From NCBI GenBank assembly GCA_910584075.1, contig CAJTZI010000001.1, positions 1 to 64,000 on the forward strand: a stretch of DNA of 64,000 nucleotides, read 5' to 3'. Origin of the DNA: an uncultured Oscillibacter sp. (GTDB lineage: Bacteria > Bacillota > Clostridia > Oscillospirales > Oscillospiraceae). Below, piece after piece: positions 8,009 to 16,465 of the stretch. The notes beneath the pieces were generated by a model. It ran no database searches. It worked only from the letters and a program-made list of their open reading frames with translations, and was not told the DNA's origin. The number at the start of each line of letters is the position of its first letter. Within the stretch, counting starts at the first letter, position 1. The translations under genes were made by a program, and so were the position numbers.

Positions 8009-8443
8009 TTACGTCCTCGCGTCGATCTTAGCGCCGCACTTGGGGCAGGTGATGACGATCTTCCCCTTCCCCGCCGGCACCCGGCAGACGGTCTTGCAGC
8101 TCTTGCAGGTGAAATACCTGTGGTCCTTGTCCGCGCGGCGGGCGGTGGCATTCTTCCGCCGGTTTTTAAGTCCCCAGGCAAAGCTGATCCACTTCTGATT
8201 CTCCTCCCGGCGCTTATAGAGGTTTTTGGAGAACATCCGCACAAAAATATAGAGCAGCAGAACAAATAGAACTCCCTCGAATACGCTGGTGACAAGGCGG
8301 TTTTTCAGCACCGCGTTCAGGACGAGCTCCGCCATCCACAGGCCCAGATAGAAGATCACCAGCGCCTGATTCAGCTGGTCCCACCCGTTGCGGCCGTACA
8401 TGAACCGGGCTATCGCGTTCCGAACCCCCTGGAAAATGCCCAT
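8009..8443 (-). CDS. Membrane protein with C-terminal zinc ribbon, 144 aa
   Basis: The protein has two membrane segments at about residues 27-45 (ALVIFYLGLWMAELVLNAVL) and 51-70 (SVFEGVLFVLLLYIFVRMF), a basic linker, and a C-terminal zinc ribbon CKSCKTVCRVP ... ITCPKCGAKIDA with CxxC pairs. The zinc ribbon faces the cytoplasm if the basic linker is inside. Such proteins are common in gut Clostridia but have no assigned role. The start ATG at 8443 has a weak AAAGGGG upstream. Confidence 0.7.
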   Translation of the reverse strand: MGIFQGVRNAIARFMYGRNGWDQLNQALVIFYLGLWMAELVLNAVLKNRLVTSVFEGVLFVLLLYIFVRMFSKNLYKRREENQKWISFAWGLKNRRKNATARRADKDHRYFTCKSCKTVCRVPAGKGKIVITCPKCGAKIDART

Positions 8444-8576
8444 ATCCCCAAACCCCTTTCTGGCGTCTGCCGCCGCTTCATATTTCTCTTTCGTATTCTA
8501 CTCGCAATTTTCGGGATAGACAACCGTCTGACGGCAAAATTTACAAAATAGTCATTTCTTTTCAGAATTTGTTGTG

Positions 8577-8583
8577 GTATATT
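8577..8583 (+). promoter_or_regulatory. Extended -10 promoter candidate for htpG
   Basis: TGG directly precedes TATATT (8578-8583), an extended -10 arrangement, 45 bases before the htpG start. The -35 region is poor, and no CIRCE-type inverted repeat (TTAGCACTC...GAGTGCTAA) was found, so HrcA control is not supported. Confidence 0.45.
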
Positions 8584-8627
8584 TACTGATTGTCAAAAAA
8601 TAAAAATAAAGGAAGTGTACGCGTTTT

Positions 8628-10511
8628 ATGGCAAAGAAGCAATTCAAGGCGGAGTCCAAGCGTCTGCTGGATCTGATGATCAACTCCATCTACACCCACA
8701 AGGAGATCTTCCTGCGGGAGATCATCTCCAACGCCAGCGACGCCTGCGACAAGCTGTGCTACCTGGCCCTCACCGATGACAGCGTGGGTCTTGGCCGCAA
8801 GGACTTCAAAATCGACCTCACCGTGGACAAGGAGGGCCGCCTGCTGACGGTCTCCGACAACGGCATCGGCATGGACAAGGAAGACCTGGAGAACAACCTT
8901 GGCGTCATCGCCTCCTCCGGCTCCTACAAGTTCAAGCAGGACCTGCCTGACGACGCCAAGGACACCGACGTCATCGGCCAGTTCGGCGTTGGCTTCTACT
9001 CTGCCTTCATGGCGGCGGACCGGATTACCGTTGTGACCAGAAAATACGGCTGCGACACCGCTTATCAATGGCAGTCCTCCGGGGCCGACGGCTACACCAT
9101 CACTGAGTGTGGGAAAGACACGGTGGGCACCGATATTATCATGCACATCAAACCGGACACCGACGATGAGAAGTACAGCGAGTTCCTGGAGTCCTGGCGG
9201 CTCCAGGAGCTGGTGCGGAAGTACTCCGACTACATTCGCTTCCCCATCCGCATGGAGGTCTCCAAAACCCGGAAGAAGGAGGACTCTCCCGAGGACAAGC
9301 CGGAGTATGAGACCTACACCGAGGTGGACACCCTGAACTCCATGGTGCCCATCTGGCAGCGGCGCAAGTCCAGCGTGAAGCCGGAGGAGTACAACAAGTT
9401 CTACCGGGACAAGTTCCACGACTACGCCGACCCCCAGCGTGTCATCGCCGTGTCCGCCGAGGGCGCCGTGACCTACAAGGCGCTGCTGTTCATCCCCGGC
9501 GCCGCCCCCTTCGACTACTACACCAAGGAGTTTGAAAAGGGTCTCCAGCTCTACTCCAACGGCGTTTTAATCATGGACAAGTGCGCCGACCTGCTGCCGG
9601 AGCACTTCCGGTTCATCCGGGGTGTGGCGGACTCCCCGGACCTGAGCCTGAACATCTCCCGGGAGCTCCTCCAGCACGACCGGCAGCTGAAGGTCATCGC
9701 CGGAAATCTGGAGAAGAAGATCAAGAGCGAGCTTGCCAAGATGCTCAAGGAAAGCCGGGAGGACTATGAGAAGTTCTGGAAGAACTTCGGCCGCCAGCTG
9801 AAATACGGCGTGGTGAACGAGTACGGCCGCCACAAGGATCTCCTCCAGGACCTGCTGCTCTTCCACTCCTCCACGGAGAAAAAGCCTGTGACGCTGGAGG
9901 AGTATGTCTCCCGCATGAAGGAGGACCAGAAATATATTTACTACGCCGCCGGCGAGACTCTGGAGAAGATCGACCGCCTCCCCCAGACGGAGAGCCTCCG
10001 GGACAGCGGTACGGAGATCCTCTACTTCACCGAGGAGGTGGACGAGTTCTGCGCCCAGACTCTCCACGCATACAAGGACAAGGAGTTCCGCTCCGTGCTG
10101 GACCAGGAGATCGACGAGGGGGCGGAGAAGAAGGCCGAGGAGGCCGCCGCCTCTCACAAGTCCGTCTTTGACTTTGTGAAGGAATCCCTGGGCGACGCGG
10201 TGAAGGAGGTCAAGGCCTCCGCCCGGCTGAAATCCCACCCCGTCTGCCTCACCGCGGGAGAGGGGCTGAGCTTTGAGATGGAGAAGTACTTCCAGGCCGT
10301 CCAGCCCGACGCCGCCCTGAAAGCCGACCGCATCCTGGAGCTGAACGTGGACCACCCGGCCTTTCAGGCCCTGGAGAACGCCGTGGAGGCGGACCCGGAG
10401 AAGGCCAAGAAGTACGCCTCTCTGCTGTACAGCCAGGCCCTGCTCATTGCGGGACTGCCCCTGGAAGACCCCTCCGGGTACACGGACCTGGTGTGTGAGC
10501 TGATGAAATAA
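8628..10511 (+). CDS. htpG: Molecular chaperone HtpG (bacterial Hsp90)
   Basis: The 627-residue ATP-dependent chaperone has normal family length and all three Hsp90 domains. The GHKL ATPase domain shows IFLREIISNASDACDKL, VSDNGIGMDKEDLENNLG and GQFGVGFYSAFM. The middle domain includes the catalytic-loop arginine in LNISRELLQ. The C-terminal dimerisation domain follows from about residue 500. It remodels client proteins in the cytoplasm. AAGGAAG precedes the ATG by about 11 bases. The gene stands alone with its own promoter and a perfect terminator. Confidence 0.97.
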   Translation: MAKKQFKAESKRLLDLMINSIYTHKEIFLREIISNASDACDKLCYLALTDDSVGLGRKDFKIDLTVDKEGRLLTVSDNGIGMDKEDLENNLGVIASSGSYKFKQDLPDDAKDTDVIGQFGVGFYSAFMAADRITVVTRKYGCDTAYQWQSSGADGYTITECGKDTVGTDIIMHIKPDTDDEKYSEFLESWRLQELVRKYSDYIRFPIRMEVSKTRKKEDSPEDKPEYETYTEVDTLNSMVPIWQRRKSSVKPEEYNKFYRDKFHDYADPQRVIAVSAEGAVTYKALLFIPGAAPFDYYTKEFEKGLQLYSNGVLIMDKCADLLPEHFRFIRGVADSPDLSLNISRELLQHDRQLKVIAGNLEKKIKSELAKMLKESREDYEKFWKNFGRQLKYGVVNEYGRHKDLLQDLLLFHSSTEKKPVTLEEYVSRMKEDQKYIYYAAGETLEKIDRLPQTESLRDSGTEILYFTEEVDEFCAQTLHAYKDKEFRSVLDQEIDEGAEKKAEEAAASHKSVFDFVKESLGDAVKEVKASARLKSHPVCLTAGEGLSFEMEKYFQAVQPDAALKADRILELNVDHPAFQALENAVEADPEKAKKYASLLYSQALLIAGLPLEDPSGYTDLVCELMK

Positions 10512-10562
10512 AGCGAAGAGCAGCCCAATGGCGCTTTCTGATGAAAGACTATCCCAAGGCCC

Positions 10563-10599
10563 AAAGGCAAGACAGACCGCTGAGGTCTGTCTTGCCTTT
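10563..10599. terminator. Bidirectional terminator, htpG / methyltransferase
   Basis: Sixteen bases (10563-10578, AAAGGCAAGACAGACC) pair perfectly with 10584-10599 around GCTGA. The A-rich left and T-rich right ends allow use from both directions, ending htpG and the minus-strand operon that finishes at 10644. Confidence 0.85.
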
Positions 10600-10643
10600 T
10601 GCGCTATGCGGCGGTTTCATTGGGAAATGCGGCAAGCTGGAGG

Positions 10644-11396
10644 TCACATCCGTTCATCCCTGGCGGCTTTTCTTGCCGCCGCCTTCACCAGCAGCATCAT
10701 TGGACGGCGTAGTTCATCCTTCATGCCCGGAAGTTCCATCATCTCCTCCGGCGGCTCCGCCTCCTCCACCGCTTTAAGCTCAAAGCCGTTATGCAGGAGC
10801 CCCATCAATATCTGTGTCAATGTGTGATGCTGCTTCACCACGTCACACCCCAAAAAGCGTGTGTGCCGCTCTCCCGGACGGAAATACTGATCCATTGGCC
10901 AGTATTTTGGCATTCCTGCCTCTGTATAGACCCAGTCCTGCCCCACCCCTGCGGTAAAGACCGGGTGCTCAATATTGAAGAGGAAGATCCCGTCCGGCTT
11001 CAACGTTCTGTGGACGTTTTGAAAGACGGCCTCAATGTTCCCAATATAGTGCAGGGCCAGATTGGAGACAACGCAGTCCCAGGCGTTCTCCGGGTATTCG
11101 TATTCTTCAATGCCGCAGACACGGTATTCGATTTGACGCTCCCCGCTGCGTTTTTTCGCCTCCGCGATCATTTTGGAGCTCAGGTCAAGTCCCAGTACCC
11201 GTAGCGCTCCCTGCTCTGCTGCGAATTCGCAGTGCCAGCCGTACCCGCATCCCAAGTCAAGAACGTCCTTCCCCTGAAGTGGAGGAAACAGGGGCTTTAA
11301 CTGGTGCCATTCCCCGGCAGAGCGCAAGCCGTCCCTGCTGCGGGCCATCTTCGCATATTCCCTGAAAAATTGCTCATTATCATATTCGTTATGCAT
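10644..11396 (-). CDS. Class I SAM-dependent methyltransferase
   Basis: The 250-residue protein is a Rossmann-fold methyltransferase: motif I VLDLGCGYGWHCEFAAEQGA (about residues 44-63), motif II LGLDLSSKMIAEAKKR, and motif IV region WDCVVSNLALHYIGN. The start at 11396 is chosen because GGAGG lies seven bases upstream; the open frame extends to 11462 without support. Substrate is unknown; relatives methylate small molecules or modified metabolites. It begins 23 bp after the NifU-like gene on the same strand and is the last member of the LRR-VWA-MoxR-NifU operon. Confidence 0.8.
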   Translation of the reverse strand: MHNEYDNEQFFREYAKMARSRDGLRSAGEWHQLKPLFPPLQGKDVLDLGCGYGWHCEFAAEQGALRVLGLDLSSKMIAEAKKRSGERQIEYRVCGIEEYEYPENAWDCVVSNLALHYIGNIEAVFQNVHRTLKPDGIFLFNIEHPVFTAGVGQDWVYTEAGMPKYWPMDQYFRPGERHTRFLGCDVVKQHHTLTQILMGLLHNGFELKAVEEAEPPEEMMELPGMKDELRRPMMLLVKAAARKAARDERM

Positions 11397-11419
11397 GGCC
11401 GTCCTCCGCTTCTGCTCTT

Positions 11420-11713
11420 TCACAGATGGTGCTCCCGCACCAGCCTTTTCGCCTGCTCCCACAGCTCGTCGCTGACGGTCTGGACCACTGCAACCCTCCG
11501 CACCAGCTCCGGCAGGGCCTTCACCACCTCCGCCTCCACAATGGTCTCATTGGTCAGGTCCGCCGAAGGGCACCCGGCGCACTGGCCCAGCAGTTTTACA
11601 TACAGCACGCCGTCCTCCAGGCGGTCGGTCTCGATCTCGCCGCCGTGGGCCCGCAGGGCGGGCCGGACCTTTTCATCCAGTACGGCCTCAATTCGTCTCA
11701 GGTCCTCATTCAT
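11420..11713 (-). CDS. NifU C-terminal-domain (NFU-type) iron-sulfur carrier
   Basis: This 97-residue protein is a free-standing NFU domain. It has LRPALRAHGGEIE-type sequence near the N terminus (VRPALRAHGGEIE) and the cluster-binding CxxC in GQCAGCPSADLT (about residues 48-59). NFU proteins hold a [4Fe-4S] cluster between two monomers and pass it to apo-enzymes. The ATG at 11713 overlaps the stop of the MoxR ATPase gene by 8 bp, so translation is coupled. The pairing of an Fe-S carrier with a MoxR/VWA chaperone is unusual and suggests cofactor insertion into a target enzyme. Confidence 0.85.
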   Translation of the reverse strand: MNEDLRRIEAVLDEKVRPALRAHGGEIETDRLEDGVLYVKLLGQCAGCPSADLTNETIVEAEVVKALPELVRRVAVVQTVSDELWEQAKRLVREHHL

Positions 11714-13229
11714 CCTGTATCTCCTCCTGTTCCGCCGCCTTTGCAGCCTGAATCTCCTCCCGGATGCGATGACGGGTGTCGTCAAACAGCAGCTTCCGGT
11801 TGTGGCGGAAGTAGGCGTCACAGCCGAAATTCTCCACAAACCAGCTGGTGTCGTATCCGGCGGTGACCTCCGTCACGAAAATCACCAGCTCCTGACTGTC
11901 GCCGAAGGTCTCCTCCAGGAAGCGGAAGGCGCTGTCAAACATGGCCCCGGTCTCCGTCCCCAGGGCCGTCCGGCGGTCCGTCTCTTCCAGAAACCACTCC
12001 CGGACGGCGTCCATAGCCTCCACCGCGGGGACCTCCGCCAGCTGACGGCGATAGTCCTCCAGCAGGCCGATCTCCCGCTGGCCCAGTTCCCGGCGCTCTC
12101 TGTCCAGCTGTCCCGCGTCCTTCGCCTGCCGCAGCGCCTCCTGCCGCTTTTGGATCAGCCGGGCCAGCACCGCCCGGGGCTCCGCCGCCTCAATGCCGGT
12201 CTTAAACTCCGTCAGGGCGGCGTGGAGCGCGGTGGTCAGGACGTCCTGATGCCGGGTGCGTCTGGCCTCCCCGCCCAGACGGGAGAGAATCAGGCCCATG
12301 ACCGACAGCTTCTCGTCAAAGGGCGCGCTCCGCAGCTCCGATACGGTGATGGGCTGCCAGGTTCCCCGCAGGACGTCCTCCACATGGTAGGTCCTCTGGT
12401 ACTTATAGTAGAGCTCCAGGTAATTGGCGAAATCCTTGGCAATCCGGGGCATCTGGATGTACTGCCCCACCACCTCCCGGCTCACCCGGAGCCCCAGCTG
12501 CTCATAGGCGCAGATCAGCTCGCTGAGGTCCTCCCAGCCCCGGGCTGTGGCGAATTCCAGCCCGTCCGCCCCGGTCTCCACCCGGTAGAAGTTATCCTTT
12601 TTAATGTCCAGATAGGACACCACCGCCCCGTGGACGCCCCTTCCCCGGGCGTACTCCTTCCAGACGGTGAAGTCCTCCGTCACGTCGATGCGCTTCACCC
12701 GGTCCAGCGTCACCACGTCAAAGTCCCGGACGGAGCGGTTGTACTCCGGCGGGTTTCCCGCCGCCGCGATGAGCCAGCCCTCCGGCAGCCGCTGGTTGCC
12801 GAAGGTCTTGCACTGGAGGAACTGGAGCATCATGGGGGCCAGGGTCTCGGAGACGCAGTTGATCTCATCCAGGAAGAGGATGCCCTCTTTCAGGCCGGTT
12901 TTTTCCATCAGTTGGTACACGGAGGCCAGAATCTCGCTCATGGTGTACTCGGTGACAGAGAACTCCTCCCCGCCGTAAATCCGCTTCTCGATCACGGGCA
13001 GGCCCACGGCGCTCTGGCGGGTGTGGTGGGTAATGGTGTAGGCCACCAGACCCACGCCGCTCTCCGCGGCGATCTGCTCCATAATCTGGGTCTTGCCGAT
13101 GCCCGGCGGCCCCATCAGCAGCACGGGCCGCTGCCGGACGGCGGGAATGAGATAGTTGCCCAGGGAGTCTCTGGCGAGATAGGCCTTTAATGTGTTTGCA
13201 ATCTCCTGCTTGGCTTGTTTGATATTCAT
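11706..13229 (-). CDS. MoxR-type AAA+ ATPase, 507 aa
   Basis: This is an AAA+ ATPase of the MoxR/RavA clade. It has Walker A GPPGIGKT (about residues 39-46), Walker B ILFLDEIN (about 117-124), sensor 1 AAAGNPPEYNRS and a downstream helical lid. After about residue 350 comes a long, highly charged helical extension (QKRQEALRQAKDAGQLDRE) not found in minimal MoxR proteins. AAGGAAGGA precedes the ATG. MoxR ATPases typically team with VWA proteins to fold complexes or insert metals. The VWA-like gene directly upstream (13350-14705) is the obvious partner. Confidence 0.9.
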   Translation of the reverse strand: MNIKQAKQEIANTLKAYLARDSLGNYLIPAVRQRPVLLMGPPGIGKTQIMEQIAAESGVGLVAYTITHHTRQSAVGLPVIEKRIYGGEEFSVTEYTMSEILASVYQLMEKTGLKEGILFLDEINCVSETLAPMMLQFLQCKTFGNQRLPEGWLIAAAGNPPEYNRSVRDFDVVTLDRVKRIDVTEDFTVWKEYARGRGVHGAVVSYLDIKKDNFYRVETGADGLEFATARGWEDLSELICAYEQLGLRVSREVVGQYIQMPRIAKDFANYLELYYKYQRTYHVEDVLRGTWQPITVSELRSAPFDEKLSVMGLILSRLGGEARRTRHQDVLTTALHAALTEFKTGIEAAEPRAVLARLIQKRQEALRQAKDAGQLDRERRELGQREIGLLEDYRRQLAEVPAVEAMDAVREWFLEETDRRTALGTETGAMFDSAFRFLEETFGDSQELVIFVTEVTAGYDTSWFVENFGCDAYFRHNRKLLFDDTRHRIREEIQAAKAAEQEEIQDE

Positions 13230-13349
13230 GGTGTGGTTCCTTCCTTTGGGATCCGCCCCAGGCGGGGACGTTGGGGTTCGCGCCTCGGGCGCGGACGGGG
13301 ATACGGCCGCGGGCCGGGGTGTGACGGTCCTTTGGGCCAGGAAGCGCCG

Positions 13350-14705
13350 CTAAAGCTCCGGCAGCTCCGCCAAGTCCATCAGATCAGGCAGCTCCGACGC
13401 TGCGGAAATCGCCCTCTCCAGCCCCGGCAGGCCCAGCACCAGCCGGATCGCCCAGGGCGGCATCCGAACCGACATGGGCGGCTCCTCCAAAAGCACAAAC
13501 GCCGTCTCCCAGGGCGGCCGTCTCTGGGGATAGATTCCCATGCCGTCGGTAAAGTAGACCAGTCCCCGCAGGCTGGTGAAGGCTCCCTCCTGCCGGAGCC
13601 GGGCCACATGGTCAAACACCGGTCGGAAATCCGTGGCGCTGCCGCCGGAGAGCTGGAAATTCTCCATATACCGCCGCAGGTCCTCCAGGTCTTGGATCGC
13701 CGTGTCGGCACGCACCTGGTCGTCGCACTGCAAAATGCGGATGTTCACCTTTCGGGTAAAGGTCTCCGCACTGCGCAGAATGGCGTAGGTGCAGGCAAGA
13801 AACTGCCGCACCAGCTCACCGGAGGTGGACATGGAGGTGTCCACGGCAATGACGAAATCCTCAATCCGCTTCTCCTCTTTGGTCTCCGGCGGCTCCACCA
13901 GGGGGAGGTTTCCGTACAGCCGCAGGCCGTAGGCGTAAAAGCCGTAGTCAAAGGCGTCGCCGTCCACCGCCATGACCTCCCGGGGCACGGCGAACCGCCG
14001 CAGAAAGGCCCGGTAGTCCACATCGTCCCGGACCGCCACGCGAATCTGCTCCAGCACCGCCCCGCCGCCAGCGGACTGTCCCGCCAGCACGGTCTCCATG
14101 CCGGTGCGGGTCTTCTCGGAGAGGTCTTTCCATCGCTCATCCTGCCGCCGGTTCCGCTCCTGGGTGTCCTTTCCCTCCATATCCCACAGCCCGTGGTCGT
14201 CCACCAGAAAGGCCCGCTGGAGCCGGGCCAGCTCATACTCCGGCAGAGCCAGCCGCAGCAGGCGGCGGTAAATGCCCTCGGCGGTGAGCACCGGCATATC
14301 CATGCGGCACTCCCCGTAGAATTTCCGCCGCAGGGGGGCGGCGTCTCCGGCAAGGCAGGGGTAGTCCAGCCCGTCCAGGATGCTCTCCACCGCCGCGTCA
14401 CAGCTGAGATCCCACAGCTCCGGCACCCTGCCCTGCTTCTTCCCCAGGTGGCGAAGCATGCAGTGGAGGATCACATGGAAATAGGCCCGGTTCACCGCCG
14501 TCCGGGACCGGAGGTACCGCTCCGCGAGAAAGGCCCCGTCGTAGTACAGCGTCTCCCCGTCGGCCGCCAGGGACAGCGTGACCCCGCCGCCGGGCTGAAA
14601 CGCCAGGGCACACAGCGCCGCGTCCAGATAGGGCAGGTTCAGATACAGCTCGTTCCGGGCGGCGGAGAGGATCTCCTGGCCGATTTTTTCATAGCCCTGA
14701 TTCAC
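13350..14705 (-). CDS. VWA-like protein, partner of the MoxR ATPase
   Basis: The 451-residue protein fits the VWA-like/putative metallopeptidase family (DUF2201-type). An N-terminal helical part contains HVILHCMLRHLG (about 68-79), like the HxxxH of that family. A C-terminal von Willebrand A-like domain starts at DFVIAVDTSMSTSGEL, where DTSMSTS supplies a MIDAS DxSxS, and continues to SGGSATDFRPVF and GLVYFTDGMG. The start is the GTG at 14703-14705 with AAAGGG about nine bases upstream; longer readings would overlap the upstream gene. It lies 26 bp after the LRR gene and 120 bp before the MoxR gene. Confidence 0.8.
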   Translation of the reverse strand: MNQGYEKIGQEILSAARNELYLNLPYLDAALCALAFQPGGGVTLSLAADGETLYYDGAFLAERYLRSRTAVNRAYFHVILHCMLRHLGKKQGRVPELWDLSCDAAVESILDGLDYPCLAGDAAPLRRKFYGECRMDMPVLTAEGIYRRLLRLALPEYELARLQRAFLVDDHGLWDMEGKDTQERNRRQDERWKDLSEKTRTGMETVLAGQSAGGGAVLEQIRVAVRDDVDYRAFLRRFAVPREVMAVDGDAFDYGFYAYGLRLYGNLPLVEPPETKEEKRIEDFVIAVDTSMSTSGELVRQFLACTYAILRSAETFTRKVNIRILQCDDQVRADTAIQDLEDLRRYMENFQLSGGSATDFRPVFDHVARLRQEGAFTSLRGLVYFTDGMGIYPQRRPPWETAFVLLEEPPMSVRMPPWAIRLVLGLPGLERAISAASELPDLMDLAELPEL

Positions 14706-14731
14706 CAAAACACACCCTTTTCCAAACGGCT

Positions 14732-15709
14732 TCAAAGCGTAAAGTCCCGCGCCGCCCCCGCCGGAAACCGCCGGTGCTGCTCCTCCAGCAGGATCGCAAG
14801 AACGGCGGTGTTTCCCCCCTGCCGGGCCAGGGCGCAGGCCGACGCCAGCGTCTCCCGGTCCGGCGATGTCTCCGCCAGCAGCAGCCCCAGCCCGGAGGCA
14901 TCCCCCAGAGACAGCAAAAAACGGACGGCCTCCAGGGCATGGGCCCGGAGATAGGCCCGGTAATCCGCCGCGGCGCGGTCTGTCAGCTCCGCCGGGTGCC
15001 GCAGCCGCCACCAGGCCAGCCGCAGGGCGCAGCCGCTGTCGTGCTCCATGGCCAGCATGGGCCTCCACAGGGTGTCGTAGGCCTTGAGGTCCAGCCGCTT
15101 CCCATGGAAGCAGTGGTGGTATCCGTAGCCCGCGCCGCGGATCTGATAGTCGAAGTGGTGGGCGGGGCAGTTCTCCTCGTAGACCTCCACATACTCCGGG
15201 AAGATCAGCCGGGCCCATGTCTCTTTGCGGCGCAGCAGCGTCACGTCCAGCTCCCCCGGCACTTCACCGGCAAACCAGGCCAGCAGCTCTCCCTCCCGCC
15301 CGGTGCAGTCCACCTGAAGGGTGTCCAGCCGGCGGCAGTTCATGATGGCCCCGCCGCCCCAGTGCTTCACGCCGTCCCCCAGACGCAGGGTCTTCAGCTC
15401 CGCGCAGTTGAACAGGGCGTAGTCCCCCGCCCGCTCCAGGGAGGCAGGGAGCGTCAGTTCCCGGAGATTCCGGTTGTCCCACCGTGCGTCCGGCGGCAGG
15501 GGGCCGCAGGCCACCCCCACCTCCTGCCCGGAAACCGGTCCGGCGCCGGGAGCGAGAGCGTGGTCTCCCAGGGCCGTTACCGGCAGTCCCCACAGCGTCT
15601 CCGGCAAAGCGGCGGACGGCTCGCAGGTGACCGCCCGCAAAACCGTGATCCCGTCCCCCTCCCGGCGGACGGTCAGTTTCCAGCTGCCAACGCCGCTGAC
15701 AGTCTCCAA
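14732..15709 (-). CDS. Leucine-rich-repeat-like protein heading the MoxR/VWA operon
   Basis: The 325-residue product contains a short run of LRR_5-type (BspA-like) repeats between about 70 and 165, for example NRNLRELTLPASLERAGDYA and CAELKTLRLGDGVKHWGGGA. An unrecognised domain rich in aromatic residues and histidine follows (AHHFDYQIRGAGYGYHHCFH). The C-terminal third is helical and ankyrin-like. The frame is open to 15985, but a TTG at 15709 has GGAGGGAGG nine bases upstream and lies just after an extended -10 promoter (15758-15763), which makes longer forms unlikely. It lacks a signal peptide and should be cytoplasmic. Its role may be to recognise the substrate of the chaperone pair. Confidence 0.65.
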   Translation of the reverse strand: METVSGVGSWKLTVRREGDGITVLRAVTCEPSAALPETLWGLPVTALGDHALAPGAGPVSGQEVGVACGPLPPDARWDNRNLRELTLPASLERAGDYALFNCAELKTLRLGDGVKHWGGGAIMNCRRLDTLQVDCTGREGELLAWFAGEVPGELDVTLLRRKETWARLIFPEYVEVYEENCPAHHFDYQIRGAGYGYHHCFHGKRLDLKAYDTLWRPMLAMEHDSGCALRLAWWRLRHPAELTDRAAADYRAYLRAHALEAVRFLLSLGDASGLGLLLAETSPDRETLASACALARQGGNTAVLAILLEEQHRRFPAGAARDFTL

Positions 15710-15752
15710 AGTCCCCGCCTCCCTCCGGCCCCTCCGCCGTTTTTCAAAGTCC

Positions 15753-15765
15753 GGTATAGTATACC
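15753..15765 (-). promoter_or_regulatory. Extended -10 promoter inside a perfect 13-bp palindrome
   Basis: GGTATAGTATACC is a perfect palindrome around a central G. On the minus strand it also provides TGG-TATACT, an extended -10 promoter for the LRR-VWA-MoxR-NifU-methyltransferase operon, so a dimeric repressor bound here would block transcription. Confidence 0.55.
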
Positions 15766-15845
15766 ACAAATCCTCCCGTTTTCCCATACCCATCCGCAAG
15801 GTCCGATTCCCGCCGGAAAACGGTTCCGGGCGCTGCGGCGGCATG

Positions 15846-16361
15846 TCAGGTCCGCTCTCTGACGCAGACCAGCTCCGCGAACTGCCCGTATTTTTTGACC
15901 TCCTCCAGCCGGAACCGCCGCAGGGCCTCTCCCTGGGCGAACAGCGGAACCCCCGCCCCCAGCAGCACCGGAGCCGTCTGAACAATCAGGCAGTCCACCA
16001 GATCCCGGTCCAGCAGCGGCGCGAGGATGGTATTCCCGCCCACAACCCAGATGTTCCGGTCCGGGCCCAACCCCTTCACAAACTCCGCCGGGTCTCCGCT
16101 GACCGCCGTGAATCCCGGGCAGGAGAGCACCCCGTGGGTGAAGACGTAATTCTCCGTATCGGGATAGACGGCCCCCGGGTCTCCCGCCCGCTCCAGCTCC
16201 CGGAAGGTCCGGCGGCCCATCAGGGTCACATCCATGCGGCTGTAAAACTCTCTGTAACCGGTCTCCTCCTCGCTGCCGGTCTCATAGAGCCAGTCCAGGC
16301 TGTGGTCCCCGGCGGCCAGATACCCGTCCAGCGTAACACAGCCGTAAAAGTAAACTGCCAT
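15846..16361 (-). CDS. Dihydrofolate-reductase-like / RibD C-terminal domain reductase
   Basis: The 171-residue protein matches the RibD_C/YwjB type of DHFR-like reductases. It opens VYFYGCVTLDGYLA, with MGRRTFRELE (about residues 49-58) and NIWVVGGNTILAPLL (about 103-117, NADPH-binding). The substrate is unknown; related proteins are stand-alone NADPH reductases of pteridine- or pyrimidine-like compounds. It stands 136 bp upstream of the LRR operon on the same strand, separated by that operon's promoter. Confidence 0.85.
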   Translation of the reverse strand: MAVYFYGCVTLDGYLAAGDHSLDWLYETGSEEETGYREFYSRMDVTLMGRRTFRELERAGDPGAVYPDTENYVFTHGVLSCPGFTAVSGDPAEFVKGLGPDRNIWVVGGNTILAPLLDRDLVDCLIVQTAPVLLGAGVPLFAQGEALRRFRLEEVKKYGQFAELVCVRERT

Positions 16362-16425
16362 ATTTCAGCCTCCCCGCGCGTGATTTACATGTATCATATC
16401 ACACCGCGGGGTCCGGAGGCAAGCA

Positions 16426-16462
16426 CAGACCCCCGGAGAGACCACGTCTCTCCGGGGGTCTG
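16426..16462. terminator. Strong hairpin after the lipoprotein gene
   Basis: Sixteen bases (16426-16441) pair perfectly with 16447-16462 around CCACG, four bases beyond the stop codon of the 16466-17203 gene. The run of T is weak on the minus strand, so termination may be partial. Confidence 0.65.
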
Positions 16463-16465
16463 TCT

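Noticed and set aside
8444..8627. Possible CIRCE or CtsR heat-shock operator before htpG
   Set aside because: Neither TTAGCACTC...GAGTGCTAA nor a GGTCAAA-type repeat was found; only an extended -10 can be supported.
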